From CAZCFB01 sp964511535 (GTDB taxonomy: Bacteria > Myxococcota_A > Polyangia > GCA-2747355 > CAZCFB01): a stretch of DNA of 11,499 bases. Made by a program: the position numbers and the translations under genes. The stretch is taken from NCBI GenBank assembly GCA_964511535.1, contig CAZEFW010000214.1, forward strand, positions 1 to 11,499, given 5' to 3'. Below the pieces are notes generated by a model that did no database searches, was not told where the DNA came from, and saw nothing but the letters and a program-made list of their open reading frames with translations. Shown here one piece after another: positions 1 through 6,198 of the stretch (position 1 is the first letter of the stretch; each line of letters starts with the position of its first letter).

Positions 1-953
1 ATCGTGTAGGGGAACGTCCCGGTGCCGGTGGCGGGGTCGAGGATGATCGCCTGCCGGTCTCGCAGGCCCTCTTTCAGCCCGAGCTTCTCGCGCAGCAGCC
101 AATCCACCGAGCGGACGATGTACGACACCACCGGCTCGGGGGTGTAATAGACGCCGCGTGTCTCGCGCAGCTTCGGGTCGTAGGCCTTCAGGAAACTCTC
201 GTAGAAGTGCACCACCGGGTCGCCGCTGCGCTTGCGGATGTTCGCCACCAGTTCGTCGCGGTCCACCTGCCCCAGCAGCGCGGTCAGGTCGTTCACTAGC
301 CAGCGGAGGCGCGAGTCGAGATTGACGCCGGTGATGGTGTGGAACACTTCGCGCAGCAGCGGGCTCGAACGCGGTATCAACTCCGCCGCGCGGCGGCGCG
401 TGAACTCGCCCTCATGGGGGAGTAGTTCGCACCGCGCCACGAAGAGACCGTAGGCGATAGTCTGCGTGTACATGTCGGCGAACTGCGCCGACTCCAAATC
501 GGGTATCAGCACGCGCCGGAACAGTTCAAGCATTCCGTGCAGCGGCCCCTCTTTCTCTTCGGCCTCAAGCGCTTCCAGCGTCAAATCGTGAATCATCCGG
601 CTCAACTGCGCCATGCGCTTCGCAAGCGCTTCGGGGCGGCTCGATATGACCATGCGGTGCGCGAGGAACTGCGCCAGCAGCTCGCGCACGTCGTCACTTT
701 TGCCGCTGGGCTTGATCTTGCCGTCGGTGTGGTAGCCCAGCTCCGCGCGGCCCCGGAACTCGCCATCGACGTACCAGCGGAACTCCAGGAAATCGGTGAA
801 AATCAGGTTCGGCAGCGCTTTGCGATAGCGCTTCAACTGCTCGCTCTTCCCCGCCTCGGTTAAATTGGCGCCCACGTCCTTGGCCTCGATGTAGCCGATG
901 GTGCGCGCACCCTGTCGCACGACGAAATCGGGCGCGCCGCATGCCACCCGCGC
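1..953 (-). CDS. Partial restriction-modification enzyme (N-terminal nuclease fused to N6-adenine DNA methyltransferase; type IIG/ISP-like)
   Basis: About 317 codons are open on the minus strand, with no start or stop inside the window. Near the N-terminal side is a PD-(D/E)xK nuclease motif: GAPDFVV (918-938), then 13 residues after the Asp, the triad EAK (879-887). About 250 residues later comes GVYYTP (138-155), the usual lead-in to N6-adenine methylases of this class, and then SAM motif I DPATGTGTF (12-38). The Asp of the nuclease and the Asp of motif I are 297 residues apart, too close for a helicase domain, so this looks like a single-chain nuclease-methylase rather than a full LlaGI-type ISP enzyme. 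The catalytic NPPY motif and target-recognition region lie off the left edge. The N-terminus is missing: the frame runs into G/C low-complexity sequence at about 951. Enzymes like this methylate one adenine in a recognition site and cut unmodified foreign DNA. Family assignment is firm, subtype is inferred. Confidence 0.85.
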
Positions 954-1040
954 CGGGGGCGGCGGGGCCCGCACCCCCCCCCCCCCCCCGGCCGGCCGCG
1001 GGGGGGGCGGGCGGGCGGGCCCGGGCGCGGGGGCGGGGGA
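951..1040. other. G/C-only low-complexity junction, probable assembly artefact
   Basis: This stretch is almost entirely G and C. There is no T from 943 to 1042, and A occurs only at 946, 973 and 1040 in that interval. It includes 16 consecutive C (974-989), 8 consecutive G (1000-1007) and GGGC repeats. Two unrelated coding sequences on opposite strands stop having recognisable protein sequence exactly at its borders: the restriction enzyme on the left and a secreted-protein tail on the right. Natural deletion or a GC-rich insertion cannot be excluded, but low-quality read ends joined by an assembler fit best. Confidence 0.7.
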
Positions 1041-1341
1041 GGTCCACGACTGCGACGACATCAAGCTCTCCAGCTTTCAGGTGGGCACCTACCCCAGCCC
1101 CACGGTGCTGGCCTACTTCAACGGCAACCCGATCAAGACCCTGCCCGACCTGTCTCGTATGACCTTCGGCACCAACGTGGACGGCATCTTCTCGGCGCTC
1201 GACATCGTGCCGGGCAAGGTGACGGTGTCGGCCGTGGGCAAGGTGGGCGGCAAGCAGGTCTCTGCCGGCGTGATCCAGGTCTCGGTCCTTCCGGACACGG
1301 TCACCACCGTCACCTTCGACGGCCTCAAGCCGGCTCCCTGA
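1041..1341 (+). CDS. C-terminal fragment of an uncharacterised, probably secreted protein
   Basis: A plus-strand frame of 99 sensible residues ends with TGA at 1339-1341. It begins at VHDCDDIKLSSF directly after the G/C junction, and the frame upstream translates only to Pro/Gly/Ala/Arg low complexity, so the true start and N-terminal part are lost. The fragment has a cysteine early on, alternating hydrophobic beta-strand patterns (VTVSAVGKVGG, VIQVSVLP, VTTVTF), and ends in LKPAP. This looks like a beta-sandwich repeat as in carboxypeptidase-regulatory-like or Ig-like domains of surface lipoproteins, but no family motif is diagnostic. It is tail to tail with trmN6, and the two coding ends overlap by 17 bp, which supports both stop codons. 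Function is unknown. Confidence 0.55.
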
Positions 1342-2065
1342 GCACCCTCTTCATCTCGGCGCTGTAGACCCCTGGCGCGTCATGGATGACCAGCGCGGGC
1401 TCCTGCTGCGGCGGGCCGGCGGAGCGCTGGCCGCCAGCGAGCACCAGGAACCGCACCGGCTCGCCCTCGGGTGAAGGCGCCACGTCCCTGACCAACCGCG
1501 GCTCCAGGCCGGCCAGCCTCAGCTCGGTCAGGACCTCCGTCCGCCGGTCCGCGGCGTGGATCATCGCCAGCTGCCCGGCGCCGCCCTCCAGCAGCCGCGC
1601 AGCTGCAGCCACCAGCTCCTGGAGGCTCAGGGCCACCTCGTGGCGCGCCATGGCGAGCTGGGGATCCGGGCTTGGGCGCCCGCGGTCCAGCCTGAAAAAG
1701 GGCGGGTTGCTCACCACCAGCCGCGCCGGGGCGCCCGCGTCCGCGGCCTGCAGGGCGCGCAGGTCCTGCTCCACCAGGCGCGCGCGCTGCGACAGGCCGT
1801 TGAGCATGATGTTCTGCCGCGCCAGGGCGGCCAGCTCCGCCTGCAGCTCCACCAGCGTGACAGCGCAGCCTTCGTTGCGCGCGGCGAGCAGGAGCCCCAC
1901 AACCCCGCACCCGGCGCCCAGATCGCAGATGGGGCCCCCACCCTCGTCGAGGAAGCGCCCGGCGAAGTGCGCGAGGATCAGCGCGTCCACGTTGAACCGG
2001 TAGCCCCGCGCCGGCTGCCTCAGCATCAGCTCCCCGCGGCAGATCTGGTCCGTCGTGTGGTTCAA
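1325..2065 (-). CDS. trmN6: tRNA1(Val) (adenine(37)-N6)-methyltransferase-like protein (TrmN6/YfiC family)
   Basis: This is a 246-residue SAM-dependent methyltransferase of the YfiC/YabB family. The E. coli member methylates N6 of adenine 37 in tRNA1(Val). FNVDALILAHFA (24-35) is the family's N-terminal signature. Motif I is CDLGAGCGVVG (47-57), the acidic residue ending strand 2 lies in VTLVE (69-73), and the adenine-binding catalytic motif NPPF is at 120-123. Length matches the family. The ATG at 2063-2065 overlaps the TGA of tsaC in an ATGA, so translation is probably coupled; an earlier start is unlikely. The 3' end overlaps the tail of a convergent gene by 17 bp. The exact tRNA substrate cannot be read from the sequence, and broader COG4123 methylases share these motifs. 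Confidence 0.85.
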   Translation of the reverse strand: MNHTTDQICRGELMLRQPARGYRFNVDALILAHFAGRFLDEGGGPICDLGAGCGVVGLLLAARNEGCAVTLVELQAELAALARQNIMLNGLSQRARLVEQDLRALQAADAGAPARLVVSNPPFFRLDRGRPSPDPQLAMARHEVALSLQELVAAAARLLEGGAGQLAMIHAADRRTEVLTELRLAGLEPRLVRDVAPSPEGEPVRFLVLAGGQRSAGPPQQEPALVIHDAPGVYSAEMKRVLREPA

Positions 2066-2652
2066 ACCTGGATCGCCCCCTGGCGCAGCAGCCGCTGCTG
2101 GCCGCCCACGAAGGAGACCACCGTGCTCGCAGGGGCATCCCGGACGCCGTCGTCCAGCACCAGCGCCACGCCGGCGAGGCGCGCCTGGCCGGCGGTGGTG
2201 GCCGCCGCCGCGCCGCTCAGGTTGGCGCTGGTGGCCGTGAGCGGGGATTGCACCCGCTCAATCAGGCCCGCCACCACAGGGTCGGAGGAGACGCGGACCC
2301 CGACGCCGCCGCCGGGGCCCAGCAACCAGGGGTTCAAGTCGGCGCGCGCCTGCAGCACCAGAGTCAGCGCTCCGGGCCAGTGGCGCTCTGCGAGCCCAAC
2401 GGCCGCCGACGGGATATCGGTCACCAGCTCCCCGGCCATGCCGAGGTCTCGCACCAGCACCGGGATCGGTTGCCCTCGCGGTCGGCCCTTGATGGCAGCC
2501 ACCGCCTCCACCGCCTGCTCCTCGGTGGCCAGCGCCAACAACCCATAGAGCGTCTCCGTGGGGCCAGCCACCACTGCCCCGTCGAGGATGGCGGTCGCGG
2601 CGCGCGCCAGCCCCTCCTCGTCGGCGGCGATGACCTGTGGCAGGGCGTCCAT
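2062..2652 (-). CDS. tsaC: Threonylcarbamoyl-AMP synthase (TsaC/YrdC family)
   Basis: This 196-residue protein belongs to the YrdC/Sua5 family, which makes threonylcarbamoyl-AMP from threonine, bicarbonate and ATP. That is the first step of t6A formation at A37 of ANN-decoding tRNAs, in the cytoplasm. Visible motifs are PTETLYGL (31-38), the nucleotide-binding KGR (55-57), HWPGALTLVL (91-100), and SPLTATSANLSG (136-147). The protein ends soon after a STVV motif (177-180), so it is the short TsaC form without the Sua5 C-terminal domain. The ATG at 2650-2652 has an AGGA seven bases upstream. Its stop codon overlaps the trmN6 start by 4 bp. The gene lies 91 bp downstream of the sigma-like gene on the same strand, with a heptamer repeat in the gap. 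The partners TsaB, TsaD and TsaE are not in the window. Confidence 0.92.
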   Translation of the reverse strand: MDALPQVIAADEEGLARAATAILDGAVVAGPTETLYGLLALATEEQAVEAVAAIKGRPRGQPIPVLVRDLGMAGELVTDIPSAAVGLAERHWPGALTLVLQARADLNPWLLGPGGGVGVRVSSDPVVAGLIERVQSPLTATSANLSGAAAATTAGQARLAGVALVLDDGVRDAPASTVVSFVGGQQRLLRQGAIQV

Positions 2653-2697
2653 CCCTGAATCCTACTCGAAACTGTGGGGGGATCCTTCGACTAACAG

Positions 2698-2739
2698 CTA
2701 CCGACTACCGACTACCGACTACCGACTACCGACTACCGA
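2698..2739. repeat. Six perfect tandem copies of heptamer CTACCGA
   Basis: CTACCGA repeats six times without mismatch, with a further partial CT at the 3' end and a related CGACTAACAG just before. It lies in the 91-bp gap between the stop of the sigma-like gene and the start of tsaC. The unit is 7 bp, so it would change phase in any overlapping frame, but no gene crosses it. It reads as TCGGTAG on the strand of the neighbouring genes. Confidence 0.95.
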
Positions 2740-2743
2740 CTTC

Positions 2744-3280
2744 TTAACCCAGGGAACCGTCCGCGGCGGCGAGCATCTTCATCTTGAGCAGCCCGCGCAC
2801 CTCAACCTGCCTGATGCGCTCCCGGGTGAGGTTCATGATCTCCCCGACCTCCTCCAGGGTGATGCCGCCCTTGGCTGCCACGTCCAGCGAGCAGGTCTGG
2901 GCCATCTCGTCCACCTGGAGGTGGGGGAAGTTCAGCTTGATCGACCCGGTCTCGGGGTTCACGTCGAGGTACAGGTGGTACTTGCAGGAGACGAAGGGGC
3001 ACGGCCGGGGGCCGGTGGCGCACTCTTCACGGCACTGGGGGCGGCGGTAGTGCATGTACTTCTGCAGCTCGGCGCCCTGGCGCATCTCTTCGCGGGTCAG
3101 GCGCTTCATCGCGATGGTGCGGCTCCGGGGCCTGTCCCGACGACGCGGCCGGCGGCGCTTGTGGCTCTTGGCCGGCACCGGCTCGGGGGTCTCCTCACCG
3201 GCAGGGGCGGCAGCGATCCCCTTGGTCGGCTCGTCGGGCTGGGCCTTCTTGGTGGCGCTGGACGGGTTCTTGGCTTCCAT
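2744..3280 (-). CDS. Small sigma-70 region-4-like HTH protein with a cysteine cluster
   Basis: The protein is 178 residues from the ATG at 3278-3280. This start is preferred because AGGAG lies six bases upstream. An upstream in-frame ATG at 3320-3322 (192 residues) directly abuts the stop of the MerR-like gene but has only a weak ribosome site. Numbering below is from the long form. The N-terminus (1-70) is Lys/Pro/Arg-rich and probably disordered, ending in a basic stretch (KRRRPRRRDR). The middle holds C97-x3-C101-x6-C108-x4-C113 with CPFVSC, then a predicted beta region and C144. The C-terminus (153-181) reads ITLEEVGEIMNLTRERIRQ, the helix-turn-helix of sigma-70 region 4.2, which normally contacts the -35 element. 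Region 2, needed for -10 recognition and melting, is absent, so this is not a complete sigma factor. It may be an accessory DNA-binding or polymerase-binding regulator. The order suggests an operon with the MerR-like gene. Confidence 0.75.
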   Translation of the reverse strand: MEAKNPSSATKKAQPDEPTKGIAAAPAGEETPEPVPAKSHKRRRPRRRDRPRSRTIAMKRLTREEMRQGAELQKYMHYRRPQCREECATGPRPCPFVSCKYHLYLDVNPETGSIKLNFPHLQVDEMAQTCSLDVAAKGGITLEEVGEIMNLTRERIRQVEVRGLLKMKMLAAADGSLG

Positions 3281-3286
3281 TGTGGT

Positions 3287-3291
3287 CTCCT
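3287..3291 (-). promoter_or_regulatory. Ribosome-binding site that favours the internal ATG of the sigma-like gene
   Basis: AGGAG on the minus strand lies six bases (ACCACA) before the ATG at 3278-3280. The competing ATG at 3320-3322 has no comparable site. This supports the shorter product. Confidence 0.6.
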
Positions 3292-3322
3292 GCTGGCTGG
3301 CGGTGGCGGCTTTGGCTTTCAT

Positions 3323-3889
3323 CTATCTCTTGAGGGAGCGGCGGCTGGTCAGACCTCCGCCCCCGACGACGTTCAGGTCTTTCTCGGGCCAGACCAGGCG
3401 GGTCTCCAGCTGCTGAACCTGGCGGATCAGGTCGCCGGCGGTGCGCCTGGCCTGGGTGATGTCCTGCTCGAGGCCGGCCTGCTGTGACCGGTCGAAGCGC
3501 GGGTTGGCGGCCTCCCGGAGGAACCCGTTGAACAGGTCCTCGACGGCGGCCTCGATCTGCTCGATCTGCTCCTTGTAGTTACTGAAGCTGCGCTGAATCT
3601 CCTCGATGGTGTAGGAGCTGCGCATCAGCCGCTTGATGGTGTTGATGCGGCGCACCGCAGCGCAGGGGTAGATGCCCCTGGAGCCCTTGTGCTTCCCCTT
3701 GGAGCCGACGCGGCGGCAGCGAGGCACCAGGCCGAGCTGCACATACTTCCTGAAGGTGGCCTCGGAGAGCCGGGCGCCGCTCTTTTGAAATATCTGAAGG
3801 ATTTGAGCAGAGGTCAGGCCCTCCGGGTGGGCCCGCTCGATACGGAGGATTTCACGCTCGGTGAGGATGCTTTTTTTGGTCCCCGGCAA
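3323..3889 (-). CDS. MerR-like DNA-binding regulator with C-terminal coiled coil
   Basis: The product is 188 residues, starting at TTG (3887-3889) with AGGAG six bases upstream; no ATG in frame precedes the conserved part. Residues 24-60 form a MerR-type winged helix: LTSAQILQIF, then SEATFRKYVQLGLVPRCRR, equivalent to the family's RYYERLGLL helix. A basic wing (GSKGKHKGSRG, 62-72) follows, and then YPCAAVRRINTIKRLMRSSY with TIEEIQR, the usual MerR second half. Residues 100-165 are rich in Glu, Gln and Leu and probably form the dimerising coiled coil. There is no clear effector-binding domain, and the only two cysteines (58, 76) do not form a metal-sensing loop. The stop TAG directly abuts an ATG of the next gene, so the pair is probably one transcript. 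MerR proteins usually bind dyads in their own promoters; a dyad is visible upstream at 4074-4101. Target genes are unknown. Confidence 0.75.
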   Translation of the reverse strand: MPGTKKSILTEREILRIERAHPEGLTSAQILQIFQKSGARLSEATFRKYVQLGLVPRCRRVGSKGKHKGSRGIYPCAAVRRINTIKRLMRSSYTIEEIQRSFSNYKEQIEQIEAAVEDLFNGFLREAANPRFDRSQQAGLEQDITQARRTAGDLIRQVQQLETRLVWPEKDLNVVGGGGLTSRRSLKR

Positions 3890-3895
3890 CCCTTG

Positions 3896-3900
3896 CTCCT
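3896..3900 (-). promoter_or_regulatory. Ribosome-binding site that sets the TTG start of the MerR-like gene
   Basis: AGGAG on the minus strand is followed by CAAGGG and then TTG (3887-3889). The spacing is ideal, and this is the main argument for a TTG start. Confidence 0.65.
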
Positions 3901-4073
3901 CTTGGCCCCGCCTGGGGGCTTCTCCTCGCCTCCGTCCCAGGTCATGCGCGCGCCGCCCCTGTGGCGGCCTCTGGACGCACCTGCCCTGTCGTGGTCTCCC
4001 GGTCTGCCTTCCCCCGGTACCGAATACAGAAATTGGAGGCCACTATATTGCTTAAATTAAGTACTATCTATCT

Positions 4074-4101
4074 GATTGAATATATCGAGGATATTCCAAT
4101 C
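4074..4101. promoter_or_regulatory. Imperfect dyad, candidate operator
   Basis: GATTGAATAT and ATATTCCAATC flank a 7-base spacer. The second arm is the reverse complement of the first with one extra base. The dyad covers the -10 candidate of the promoter that reads toward the MerR-like gene, as expected for an autoregulatory operator. Binding by that protein is inference. Confidence 0.45.
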
Positions 4102-4117
4102 AATATAAGACTGTCAA
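4088..4117 (-). promoter_or_regulatory. Candidate sigma-70 promoter for the MerR-like/sigma-like operon
   Basis: On the minus strand a perfect TTGACA (4112-4117) is followed by an 18-base spacer and TATCCT (4088-4093, 4 of 6 to TATAAT). Transcription would start near 4081, giving a leader of roughly 190 bases before the TTG start. It sits in the AT-rich island. Confidence 0.5.
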
Positions 4118-4205
4118 CCAAAAAAATAACAAGATCAAGCACTTACGCTGTTCGCTTGTTCAGTGGATTCACGAATGCTGACAGAAATCGCGCATATCGG
4201 CCGCC

Positions 4206-4273
4206 GGATCCGCTGGCGCTGGATCCATGCACCTGGATCCTCGTGGTCATTTTGGATCCGACGCGCTGGATCC
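4206..4273. repeat. Cluster of five GGATCC palindromes
   Basis: GGATCC occurs at 4206, 4221, 4235, 4254 and 4268, with start-to-start spacings of 15, 14, 19 and 14. The copies at 4221 and 4268 extend to TGGATCCA, and four of five are preceded by T. The cluster lies just after the kinase stop and upstream of the promoter for the MerR-like operon. Confidence 0.85.
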
Positions 4274-4322
4274 ATTGCGCGCCGTCGGCCCGCCCGCTGC
4301 CGCCTCCCCTGGCGAGGGCTTC

Positions 4323-6131
4323 TCAGGGGTCCCAGCGGCGCCTGATGGTGGCCGGCTCCGGCCCCGGCCGAACCTCCACGTTGACCCGCTCTCGCCGCCC
4401 CAACTCCGGGTTGTGGAGCTCCACCCTGTGCGCGCCCGACCGAAGCTGCAGCCCGGTGACCGGCGTCACGCCGACGGCCTTGCCGTCCACCTTGACCCGC
4501 GCCCAGGGGGAGACGAAGACGTTGAGCTTGCCGCGTCGTCGGCGGGCCACAGGAGGCGCGGCCGGCGTCCGCGGCTTGCGCCGCGTCCGCGCGTCGGGGC
4601 GCTCCCGGCGTGCGTCGGGCCGTGGGGGTCGCCCTGCCCCGTCCTGGCCCCGCTGTTTGGCCTGGGCGGGGTCAGCGGGAGGGGAGAGGTCTGGACCCGC
4701 GTCCGGGGGTGCGGTCCGGGCCGCGGCCGCGCTCGGGGTTGTTCCGAGGACCAGCCGCACCGCCGTCGTCTTGCCGAGCACCACGTCCTCGGTCACCGCC
4801 CTGGGGCCCTCCCCTGCGCGAACCCGCACCTTGCTGCCGCTGGCGCCGCGAAGGGTCAGCGGCGCGCGGCCCAGGGGGAACCCCTCCGCCGCGACGGTCG
4901 CCCCGGGAGGATCGGTTCGAACGGCCAGCTCAACGGCATCCTGCATGGAGGCCGGCCCCGTGCCGGGGCTCGCCAGCAGCCACCACGCGGCCACGCCTGC
5001 CACAGCGGCCGCGCCCGTGGCGCCCGCCGCCAGGGCCCCGGGGCGGCGGCGCGGTCGCGGCGCCGCGCGCTGGAGCTGCTCCTCCTGCGGCGCTGGTGTG
5101 GATGGTGGCGCAGGAGGTGCCGGGCGCACTTCGCCGGCGACGTCCGCCGGCGAGGTGGCGGGCTCGGTGGGGGACTCGGCGGCGGCGTCTGCGCCGGGGA
5201 CAGTCTCCCCCCTGCGCTCTCGCTGGGCTTCCTCCGGGAAGAGGCGGCGCATGAACTCCCCGGTGGTGGTGGCGTCCGAGACATCCGTCATGCGGCTCAG
5301 ATCGGACAGGGCGTCCATGGCCCCGGCGTAGCGCGCCCCGGGGCTGGCCGCCAGCAGGGTCATCACGATGGTCTCGAGGTCACGGTCCACCCCGGGGACG
5401 AACGTCGAGGGGCGCGGCACGTTGGCCCGCTGGACCTTGGCGAACAGCTCGGCCTGGGTGTCCCCCTGATAGAGCCTCCGGCCGGTGATCAGCTCCCAGA
5501 GGATTATCCCGAGGCTGAACAGATCCGAGCGCGCGTCCACCGGCTCGCCGCTGATCTGCTCCGGGGACATGTAGGGCAGCTTCCCCTTGACCGAGCCGGT
5601 GCGAAACGTGGAGGCCAGGGCCGCCACCTTGGCGATGCCGAAGTCGGCGATCTTCACCTCACCGGTGAACGAGATGAGGGAGTTGTGCGGCGAGATGTCC
5701 CGATGCACCAGCCCCATGGGCTGCCCGCGCTCGGTGCGCGTGTGCGCGTAGTGCAGCCCCTTGAGGATCTCGGCGCCCACGTGGCGGCAGAGGCTCGACG
5801 GCAGCGGTATCTCTCGTCGGTGGGCCGCGTGGATCGCGCGGTGGAGGTCCTGGCCGTGTACATACTCCATGGCGATGAAATAGACGTCGTCCACATGGTT
5901 GAAGTCGAAGATCTGGACGATGTTGGCGTGCTGGAGCCGGGCCGCCAGGCGGGCCTCCTTGATGAACAGGCCCACGAACTCTGGATCCTCGTTGAACACC
6001 GGCAGGATCCGCTTGATCACCACCTCCTTGACGAAGCCGGCCGCGCCGTGGACCCGCGCCTCGAACACCTCGGCCATACCACCGACGCCGATGCGGCGAA
6101 CGAGCTCATAGTTTCCAAAGGTCTCACTCAT
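4323..6131 (-). CDS. Membrane-anchored Hanks-type Ser/Thr protein kinase with PEGA-like C-terminal domains
   Basis: This 602-residue kinase phosphorylates Ser/Thr of partner proteins using ATP; its substrate is unknown. Kinase residues are complete: glycine loop RIGVGGMAEVF (13-23), ATP lysine VIK40, helix-C Glu59 in FIKEARL, catalytic loop HRDISPHN (143-150), DFG (163-165), SPE in place of APE (189-191), and DLFSLGIILWEL. The domain ends near residue 285. A Pro/Ala/Glu-rich linker and an Arg-rich stretch lead to one membrane segment (about 366-387). Outside are two PEGA-like modules, about 400-465 (TDPPGATV, PLGRAPLTL) and 533-600 (KVDGKAVGVTPVTGL), joined by an Arg/Pro-rich linker. PEGA domains are thought to bind cell-surface components. 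The ATG at 6129-6131 has no clear Shine-Dalgarno; TAAAAT lies 12 bases upstream. It is divergent from an exported-protein gene. Confidence 0.93.
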   Translation of the reverse strand: MSETFGNYELVRRIGVGGMAEVFEARVHGAAGFVKEVVIKRILPVFNEDPEFVGLFIKEARLAARLQHANIVQIFDFNHVDDVYFIAMEYVHGQDLHRAIHAAHRREIPLPSSLCRHVGAEILKGLHYAHTRTERGQPMGLVHRDISPHNSLISFTGEVKIADFGIAKVAALASTFRTGSVKGKLPYMSPEQISGEPVDARSDLFSLGIILWELITGRRLYQGDTQAELFAKVQRANVPRPSTFVPGVDRDLETIVMTLLAASPGARYAGAMDALSDLSRMTDVSDATTTGEFMRRLFPEEAQRERRGETVPGADAAAESPTEPATSPADVAGEVRPAPPAPPSTPAPQEEQLQRAAPRPRRRPGALAAGATGAAAVAGVAAWWLLASPGTGPASMQDAVELAVRTDPPGATVAAEGFPLGRAPLTLRGASGSKVRVRAGEGPRAVTEDVVLGKTTAVRLVLGTTPSAAAARTAPPDAGPDLSPPADPAQAKQRGQDGAGRPPRPDARRERPDARTRRKPRTPAAPPVARRRRGKLNVFVSPWARVKVDGKAVGVTPVTGLQLRSGAHRVELHNPELGRRERVNVEVRPGPEPATIRRRWDP

Positions 6132-6198
6132 GGTGATGTGGGCATTTTAAGGGGTCGGGGCCCAGGTGGGCCAGAAACCCTGTGCTAACCTGAGGTCC
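6132..6198. promoter_or_regulatory. Divergent intergenic region between the kinase and the exported-protein gene
   Basis: The gap is 67 bp and must carry start signals for both genes. On the minus strand, TAAAAT (6144-6149, 5 of 6 to the -10 consensus) lies 12 bases before the kinase ATG. On the plus strand, TGCTAACCT (6183-6191) resembles an extended -10 and ends 7 bases before the ATG at 6199. Neither has a good -35 hexamer. Confidence 0.3.

Larger units (their letters stand above)
3890..4322. other. 433-bp gene-free region upstream of the MerR-like operon, with an AT-rich island
   Basis: No convincing gene is visible between the kinase stop and the MerR-like start. From about 4021 to 4180 the composition is strikingly AT-rich against the surrounding GC-rich DNA. 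The stretch 3901-4020 is GC-rich and would be leader. A promoter-like sequence, a dyad and a cluster of GGATCC sites are listed separately. No terminator hairpin with a T-run is evident after the kinase stop. Confidence 0.7.

Noticed and set aside
694..1047. 117-codon minus-strand frame across the G/C stretch
   Set aside because: Out of frame with the restriction enzyme; half of it is low-complexity Pro/Gly/Ala/Arg from the junction.
1556..2548. 330-codon plus-strand frame opposite trmN6 and tsaC
   Set aside because: Spans two well-supported genes on the other strand and has no recognisable motif.
2744..3322. A complete sigma-70 family factor
   Set aside because: Only the region-4-like HTH is visible; no region 2 sequence precedes it, and a Cys-rich segment takes its place.
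4227..6188. 653-codon open frame on the plus strand opposite the kinase
   Set aside because: It is antisense to a complete, motif-rich kinase and has Arg/Gly/His-rich composition typical of shadow frames in GC-rich DNA.
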